Positions 57,817 through 64,000 of a DNA stretch of 64,000 bases are shown piece after piece. The stretch is taken from positions 1-64,000 of the forward strand of contig MSJH02000544.1 in the NCBI GenBank assembly GCA_001931875.2, read 5' to 3'. Both the position numbers and the translations under genes were made by a program. The notes beneath the pieces were generated by a model. It did no database searches and was not told where the DNA came from. It was given only the letters and a program-made list of their open reading frames with translations. Each line of letters opens with the position of its first letter. The stretch's first letter is position 1. This DNA comes from Byssochlamys sp. IMV 00236 (taxonomy: Eukaryota > Ascomycota > Eurotiomycetes > Eurotiales > Thermoascaceae).

Positions 57817-59470
57817 CTAAAATACTCCACCACTAGTTCTGCCCCGCGCACCGACTGGGCTCATCCCCGATGCCGCAGTGCTTGTGACCATCTCTTCTTC
57901 GCCGCCTCCCATGGCTGCTCCGAGGAAGCCTGCTCCCCAGACGCCAGCGAGACCCCACATGCCGACTCTCCAGCCGCGATAGAGACCCTGGAGACCTTGG
58001 CCTTGCCGTCTGCGCTGGCGCGAAGGCACAGATTTACCAAGCATCTCATGGGCCTTCTCCGTCTCAGAAGGCGAGGGACTGACTCCCTCCTCGTAGATAA
58101 TGCTCCACATCGTTCCCACGACTCCACGGTAGGAGCGCGGGACGGGAACAACAGTCTCGATCTCCGAGCTTGGCTGCTTGCTGGCAGTGGCGGGTGAGGG
58201 GATCGTAGGACTGATAGGAACACGGCCCTTCTGTTGCAAGCTTGGAGATGTAAAAGTGGCAATCTGTGCCCGACGGAGAACGGTTTCCAGGGGATACTTG
58301 ATACCCAATTCGAGACAAGAGGCCAGAAAGGAGAACATGCTCCACGACGATGGGTTAAGAACGGGATCGAGAGAGAGATATGACTTGAGGAATAGAGGCG
58401 TGCTAGTGCTCAGCAAGTTTGGAAGACTCGAGTGGAGAATGGTGATGGGAATAAGGTGAGGCGGAATCATGTAGCTCGGAGTTGGAAGCAGACGGATGGC
58501 GCGCAGCAGGGAGCGAGGGCCATGGGTCACAGGCGTCAAGATGAGGTACGTGCGTGCAGTATCGATTGGAGAGAGAATGATGGATGAGAGTGCAGAAGAG
58601 ATGAAGGACAAGATTAGAGTCGTGATGGGTGAGGCGGCCGTCAGAATGTCTGCGGTCATTGGTGATGCAATCGCTTCCTCTGGCATACCGAGGACGGCCG
58701 ACAGCAGACTCCTGATGAAGGTATTCAAAGTAGGGAGCAGCAATGAGTGAATAAAGGTCGCATTGGCACCCTTCCAGACCGACGTGGGCCCGCTTGTCGA
58801 CCACAGTTGCGAAAGGACCTCCATCAGGGACGAGGGGTTCTTGATCACCAATGCATGTCTCGGAGGAACGCCCGGGGATGGTATATAACCACTTCGATCC
58901 GTGATCCGGTGTCGAGAGCCTCGAGACCTTGGTGTAGAAGGTGCAGCACCGCCTGGAGCGGCAGACGTAAAGTAATTGCTCTCATCGTCCGATGACTGTG
59001 AATCCTGGAGAGAAAAAGGAAGAAAAAAATCAACACCCCTCATTCGTAGCAGTAGACAACGGAGACATCCAGCATACCTCTTCAAAATATTGTTCTCTAT
59101 AACCCTGACTGCGTCTCCGTGTCTCATCTGGCAGCGCCTGTCCGCCTTGCGCGTCGGGAACGACATAAACCTGGAGGATGGTCTTCGCCACGTCGAATGG
59201 CTGGGCCATCAACACGCTGGTGTATCTCCATACTGCACGGTCGAGGACCTCTCGGACCCAATCTGATACAGAGGGCGATGCCTCCAAGTAATCCGAGTAG
59301 TCTAAATCGGACAAGAGGTCTCGTGCGGAGCTGCCGAAAGCTTTGGTCGATGCAGACGCGGCGTCAAGCGGTGCAGAAGCGTTGGAAGTAGCCGGACCAG
59401 GAGACAGCCCAATCTGGGGAGGCACATAGTACGGACGCAGGGGATTTACCCCTTCCCGCGAGGAGCTCAT
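57817..59470 (-). CDS. ugo1: Ugo1-type mitochondrial fusion/carrier-like protein
   Basis: Exons 59470-59078 and 59004-57817 with a 73-base intron (GTATGC...CTCCAG) give 526 residues. The N terminus (MSSSREGVNPLRPYYVPPQI) is typical of fungal Ugo1. It is followed by an atypical mitochondrial-carrier repeat region (VWRYTSVLMAQPFDVAKTIL; SSIILSPIDTARTYLILTP; LELGIKYPLETVLRRAQIAT), where the Px[D/E]xx[K/R] carrier signatures are partly degenerate. Ugo1 sits in the mitochondrial outer membrane and links Fzo1 and Mgm1 during fusion. An in-frame extension upstream of the ATG at 59470 has no supporting motif. The gene shares a 320-base promoter with yah1. Confidence 0.9.
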
Positions 59471-59790
59471 GATGACCAGCAGAGCCTCAGCAGAAGATGG
59501 AGAGACGCAGGATGGTGAGTCGGACTGGCGGATTCGGGGAATGGAAAGCTCGGAGTTGGCGTGGAAGGCCGAGCGATGATGCAGTAGTAACTCTAGTAAA
59601 TCAGCAAAAATAAGATCCGCCCGGCGCTTTTTTGCCAACTGCAGAAAGTCGAGTCAACCAGTCGCTGTTCTCGCATTTCTCGCGCCTCAATCTCTCCCCT
59701 CCCCCACAACCGACTTCTCCGCTGCTCTTGACCGGTTCTCCAGCTTGTGGCTTCCAATTGTGTTTTTCTTTTAAGAAAAAAGAAACAACA
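59471..59790. promoter_or_regulatory. compact divergent promoter of ugo1 and yah1
   Basis: 320 bases separate the two start codons. A CCAAT box lies at 59754-59758, 33 bases before the yah1 ATG. The full CCAAT-complex/HapX composite pattern (CSAAT-N12-RWT) is not met at this site. Confidence 0.55.
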
Positions 59791-60552
59791 ATGCCGTTGT
59801 GGAAAGAGGCGTCGCTGCAGCTGCGCTACGCAGCGTCCAAGGCCGCCGCTGGAGATCGGATATGTCTTGCCCAGTCGAAGAGATTCCTCACCAACTCGGT
59901 CACTCGACGAGGTTTGCAGAATGCAGACCGAAATATCAGCAGCAGGCGATCCATTCACGTTTGGAACGGACTGAGGAATCACGGTCAAGCACACAACACT
60001 GCCCTGGCGCGACGACATTTCTCCGCCACTGCAGGGCAGGCTCATGGCCATATTACACCACCCAAGCCTGGAGAGGAGTAAGTATACCGAATTAACAAAA
60101 GACAGTGCAGTCTTTCTGATCGACTGTTAGGATCAACGTTTCCTTTATCGACAAGGACGGTCAGAAGCACGACTTCCAGGTGTCTGAAGGTGACAACCTG
60201 CTAGATATTGCCCAGGCAAATGATCTGGAGATGGAAGGTGAGGAAGCAACCTGTCTCTTGCGTATATAATGATCATGGCCGTTGCTGACATTGGATTTCA
60301 TCAGGTGCTTGCGGAGGCTCCTGTGCCTGCTCAACCTGCCACGTTATTGTCGAGGACCCGGATATGTACGATAAGATGCCTGAGCCGGATGATGATGAGA
60401 ACGACATGCTGGATCTTGCATTTGGATTGACGGAGACTTCCCGCTTGGGTTGTCAGGTGGTAATGAACAAGGAGCTGGACGGATTGGTTGTCCGGCTTCC
60501 TACCATGACCCGAAACTTGCAGGCAAGCGATTTCGAGGACAAGAAGAAGTAG
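59791..60552 (+). CDS. yah1: mitochondrial adrenodoxin-type [2Fe-2S] ferredoxin
   Basis: Exons 59791-60077, 60131-60237 and 60305-60552 with introns of 53 and 67 bases give 213 residues. The first ~90 residues are Arg/Ser/Ala-rich and acid-poor, a mitochondrial presequence. The ferredoxin domain follows: VSFIDKDGQKHDFQVSEGDN, then the cluster-binding ACGGSCACSTCHV (three Cys), the acidic DPDMYDKMPEPDDDENDML partner-docking region and the fourth Cys in SRLGCQ. This is Yah1, which takes electrons from the Arh1 reductase for Fe-S cluster assembly and heme A synthesis in the matrix. The end LQASDFEDKKK is usual in fungal orthologues. Confidence 0.95.
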
Positions 60553-60765
60553 CGTGTGGTTGATTGTCTTGACAATGACAGCTGCCGCCGTCACATTGTA
60601 TTGTAGATAGATATATATAATTACCAGGAAAATGTTTTTACAGGCAATGATTAACGGCAGATGGGTGTAACTTTTGATTCAAATGAGCACAGAAGAAACA
60701 TATATAAGATCAAGCCCTCCACCAACGCCAGACATGCCGGGGAAATAATTTGAGGTATTACATCC

Positions 60766-61662
60766 TCAGGCCTCTTCGATATTTAACCCTTTGCCTTTCT
60801 TCCCGTTGATCAGCTCCAGGAATCCCTGTTTGCTCACTTCGTTAACCGCCTTCTCCCTCTCGCCCACGCCTATAGTTCCTTTCTGCCTCTCTGCACGAGC
60901 GGCCTCTTCTCCACGGACTTGTGCAGCTCTCACAGCATTAAACAACTTCACCACACCGCGCTGGGCGATCTTCCTGAGCCGTCTCTCCTCTTCTGCTGTC
61001 TCACCAGCTTCGGCTCTCTCGACACCCAGCACATCCCGTACACGACCTCGGTCGAGGATCTCCTTCTTTTCCGCACGAAGCTTGGCACGCGCGCGTTGCT
61101 CGAGCTTCTCGTTCGAAAGTTCTGCAGCTGTCTGCGTGGCGGTTCTGCTGCGAGAAAGCACTGGATCAGCGCGGACGGAGCTCGGAAGTTTGGTGGACAA
61201 AATCTTGGAAATAGAGGTCGAGAAAGCAGTGGGATCGTTGCGTTTGGAGGTCTGTCGTTTCTTCCGAGAACCATCGTTATTTTGAGAGCCAGCGTCGGAA
61301 TCGTCTTCGTCAGAAGATGCCTCTGCATCTGAAAATTCGTCGTTTTCCTCGATCTCATCCTCATCCTCATCCTCATCACTCGAACCACTTGCGCTGCTTT
61401 TGTCTGACTTTGAGGCATTCTCGCCCAATGACTTCGGTGTTCTTGTAGGCTTCGCAGCTTTCTGGCTCTTTGCCGCCTTCTCCTCCTTCAATGGGCTTTC
61501 ACCTTCGACATCAGAATCTGCGAGGTCCACCGGCTGAAAGTCGCCCTCATCTTCATCCTCCGAACTGCTGTGGTATGCGGCTTGCTTCTTGAATTTCTTT
61601 TTCGGTCTGGCGGTTTTCAAGCTGTCCAGGACCTTGCGCTTCTTGAAAACTGCAGGCGCCAT
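60766..61662 (-). CDS. rrp15: ribosomal RNA-processing protein Rrp15
   Basis: An intronless gene of 298 residues from the ATG at 61662 (MAPAVFKKRKVLDSLKTARP). The N terminus is basic, then strongly acidic (Ser/Asp/Glu runs around 90-130). The conserved C-terminal half carries DPTAFSTSISKILSTKLPSS, DPVLSRSR, RGRVRDVLG and ERRLRKIAQRGVVKLFNAVR, which is the Rrp15 domain. Rrp15 acts in the nucleolus in pre-60S maturation (25S and 5.8S rRNA processing). The frame remains open upstream to an ATG at 61905, but the added residues look unlike the family. It is convergent with yah1 and divergent from srp54. Confidence 0.92.
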   Translation of the reverse strand: MAPAVFKKRKVLDSLKTARPKKKFKKQAAYHSSSEDEDEGDFQPVDLADSDVEGESPLKEEKAAKSQKAAKPTRTPKSLGENASKSDKSSASGSSDEDEDEDEIEENDEFSDAEASSDEDDSDAGSQNNDGSRKKRQTSKRNDPTAFSTSISKILSTKLPSSVRADPVLSRSRTATQTAAELSNEKLEQRARAKLRAEKKEILDRGRVRDVLGVERAEAGETAEEERRLRKIAQRGVVKLFNAVRAAQVRGEEAARAERQKGTIGVGEREKAVNEVSKQGFLELINGKKGKGLNIEEA

Positions 61663-61979
61663 TGTGGATCTGAGCGAATAGGTTGTGCTGATAGTTGAGG
61701 ATCGCTGGTGGTCTTGATATTTTTCTGCCGCGATAAAGTACGGGCTGAGACTTTTTGGGCGGGCAGAAGCGCTGACGGCTCCGGTTGGCTGCAGCTTCCT
61801 CCGCGAAACCATCTCGGTCAAGCCACATCCCACGTTGCGAAGGCGATTCAACTTGATTCCTGTCAGACGCCCTTCCGTTCCACTGAGATACCCATCTTTT
61901 TGCATATATTAATCGAGGACACGGTTCCATCCTGTCTTATTCTTTTTTAATTGTCCGGGTTCCTTGATACTCCTTCAAT
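61663..61979. promoter_or_regulatory. divergent promoter of rrp15 and srp54
   Basis: 317 bases between two start codons of housekeeping genes for ribosome assembly and protein targeting. Part of it is an open extension of the rrp15 frame (to 61905). No specific regulator site was assigned. Confidence 0.5.
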
Positions 61980-63627
61980 ATGGTCCTCCAGGATCTGGGG
62001 CGGCGAATCAACGCCGCTGTCGGCGATCTGACACGGTCGAATAATCTCGATGAGAAGGTAACTCACTGAGAATTAGATTCTTTGCATGTGGACTGACGGG
62101 AAATCTTCCCAGGCATTTGATGATATGCTTAAAGAGATTTGCGCCGCCCTCCTCTCCGCAGACGTCAATGTCAAACTCGTCCAGAGCCTCCGCAAACAGA
62201 TCAAAGCCAGCGTCAACTTCTCCTCCCTCCCTTCTGCAGTGAACAAGAAGCGATTAATCCAGAAGACTGTCTTTGATCAGCTCGTCACTCTGGTCGATCC
62301 TCATGCTGAGCCGTTCCGCCCCAAGAAGGGACGGCCAAATGTGATCATGTTCGTGGGTCTACAGGGTGCGGGAAAGACGACAACATGTACGAAGCTAGCA
62401 AGGCATTATCAGACTCGAGGGTTCAAGACGGCCCTCGTTTGCGCTGATACCTTCCGTGCCGGTGCTTTCGATCAACTGAAGCAGAACGCTACGAAAGCGA
62501 AGATCCCATACTACGGTAGCTTGACACAGACGGACCCCGCCATCGTCGCGGCGGAGGGTGTTGCGAAGTTCAAGAAGGAGCGCTTTGAGATTATTATCGT
62601 GGATACCAGTGGTCGTCATAAGCAGGAGGAAGATCTCTTCACGGAAATGACTCAGATTCAAACCGCTATTACCCCAGACCAGACGATCCTCGTCATGGAC
62701 GGCTCGATCGGTCAGGCTGCTGAAGCGCAAGCATCAGCTTTCAAAGCTACTGCTGATTTTGGAGCAATTATTATCACGAAGACTGACGGCAATGCCGCTG
62801 GAGGTGGTGCTATCTCTGCAGTCGCAGCTACGCATACACCTATCATCTTCTTGGGTACCGGTGAGCACATGATGGATCTGGAACGCTTCGAGCCGAAGGC
62901 CTTCATCCAGAAGCTCCTGGGCATGGGTGACATCGCTGGATTAGTTGAGCATGTGCAGGCTGTCACAAAGGACTCCGCCACAGCCAAGGAAACATATAAA
63001 CACATCACTGAGGGTATCTACACGGTTCGTGATTTCCGCGAGAACATTACTTCGATCATGAAGATGGGTCCTTTGTCCAAGTTGTCTGGCATGATCCCCG
63101 GTTTGTCGAATTTGACTGCTGGCCTCGATGATGAAGACGGCTCTCTCAAGCTCCGTCGTATGATCTACCTCTTTGACAGCATGACTGCTGCGGAGCTCGA
63201 CAGCGATGGCAAGATCTTCGTTGAGCAGCCTTCTCGCATCGTCCGTATAGCTTGTGGTAGCGGAACGACGGTGCGCGAAGTCGAGGATCTTCTTTCGCAG
63301 CACCGCATGATGGCCGGCATGGCCAAAAAGGTCGGCGGACAGAAGAAGCAGATGCAGCGCGCACAGAACATGCTCAAGGGCGGAAACAAGGAACAACAGA
63401 TGGCTGCGATGCAGAAGCGCATGGCCGCCATGGGCGGCGCGGGTGGCATGCCCGGTATGGGTGGACTGGGTGGAATGGGCGACATATCCAAGATGATGCA
63501 GATGTTGCAAGGTCAGGGCGGCGGCGGCATGCCTGGACTGGGCGGGATGGACTTGCAGAGCATGATGAGCCAAATGAGTGGCTTGATGGGTGGTGGTGGC
63601 GGCGGTGGAAGAGGAGGACGACGGTAG
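61980..63627 (+). CDS. srp54: signal recognition particle 54 kDa subunit
   Basis: Exons 61980-62057 and 62113-63627 with a 55-base intron (GTAACT...CCCAG) give 530 residues. The N domain ([20 protein letters not shown]) is followed by the SRP-type GTPase: P-loop [15 protein letters not shown] (about 108), [24 protein letters not shown] (about 190) and [10 protein letters not shown] (about 249). The Met-rich M domain has about 15 Met in the last 110 residues and ends in Gly/Arg-rich repeats. SRP54 binds signal peptides and 7S RNA and, with its receptor, targets ribosomes to the ER. Confidence 0.97.
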
Positions 63628-64000
63628 ACGACAACGAAGCTTCCTCGGTCATCTTTTCTCTTCTGCTCCAATTCTCTACCCGTGTCAATTGCGGCCATGT
63701 CGTTAACCCTCTTCACGATGCATGTCTTCGGCGTTTCTGGTGTTCCACACGATGGCTTCAAGCCAACCTATCTCTATATTTGTATACTGTAACCTGCTAA
63801 AATAGTACCCACATTCGGACAATTTTCTCTAGTGACTTTTTCCTGTGTAACTCTCTTCTAGTATATGATGAATTCTCTGCATATGCTATCGAATATCACG
63901 TCACAAGTATTACTATCGGCCTGAGTTGGGAGTAGAACAAGACAAAAAGGGAAAAAAAAAAGAGAAAAAGAGAAAAGGGGTTCAAAAAGGCAGAATAGGA
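63628..64000. other. 3' flank of srp54
   Basis: Probable 3' UTR and downstream sequence ending in A-rich tracts (about 63942-63975). No gene is visible. Confidence 0.55.

Noticed and set aside
59754..59773. CCAAT-complex/HapX composite site in the ugo1-yah1 promoter
   Set aside because: The CCAAT box is present, but the bases 12 positions downstream read TTA and not RWT. Only the CCAAT box is reported.
1..64000. CRISPR arrays, operons or bacterial mobile elements
   Set aside because: No regularly spaced repeats with unique spacers, and the genes are intron-bearing eukaryotic genes.

Overview
The window reads as nuclear DNA of a filamentous ascomycete, most likely an Aspergillus- or Penicillium-type Eurotiomycete. 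The evidence is: short GT-AG introns of about 50-115 bases with CTAAC/CTGAC branch sites, pyrimidine-rich leaders, a eukaryotic tRNA with internal A and B boxes, and lineage markers such as the iron regulator HapX and the cortical anchor ApsA. I support 17 protein genes, one tRNA gene and one retroelement fragment. Gene models were spliced by hand from frame, splice signals and recognisable family motifs; none has transcript support.

Left part (0-12.3 kb): a DUF3431 membrane protein; a gene-poor stretch holding a decayed tandem duplication and a Ty3/gypsy-type reverse transcriptase scrap; a divergent pair of secreted alpha/beta hydrolases (a type-B carboxylesterase and a second Ser hydrolase); and the splicing factor Cwc24. 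Centre-left (12.3-31.6 kb): ApsA/Num1, interrupted by a 28-N assembly gap; a METTL7-like methyltransferase; a DUF2439 (Mte1/Dbl2-like) protein; a BAR-SH3 protein; a 939-residue disordered protein of unknown function; and an enlarged RNA 3'-phosphate cyclase.

Centre (31.6-39.7 kb): an 8.1 kb stretch without a credible gene between two convergent genes, rich in microsatellites and carrying a short iteron-like array and a near-perfect palindrome. It is followed by a tail-anchored inositol polyphosphate 5-phosphatase and a tRNA-Gly(GCC).

Right part (44.2-64 kb): a compact three-gene group of an NCS1 permease, a fused hydantoinase/oxoprolinase-DUF917 enzyme and a PfkB (ketohexokinase-like) kinase. 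The permease and enzyme share a 480-base divergent promoter with several GATA-factor sites, and the enzyme and kinase are convergent with 103 bases between their stops. This looks like an uptake-and-catabolism module for a hydantoin- or lactam-like nitrogen compound, and it is the most interesting unit here. Next comes hapX, with an exact SreA-type site upstream and two short upstream ORFs, then a mitochondrial/housekeeping block: ugo1 and yah1 (divergent), rrp15 and srp54 (divergent).
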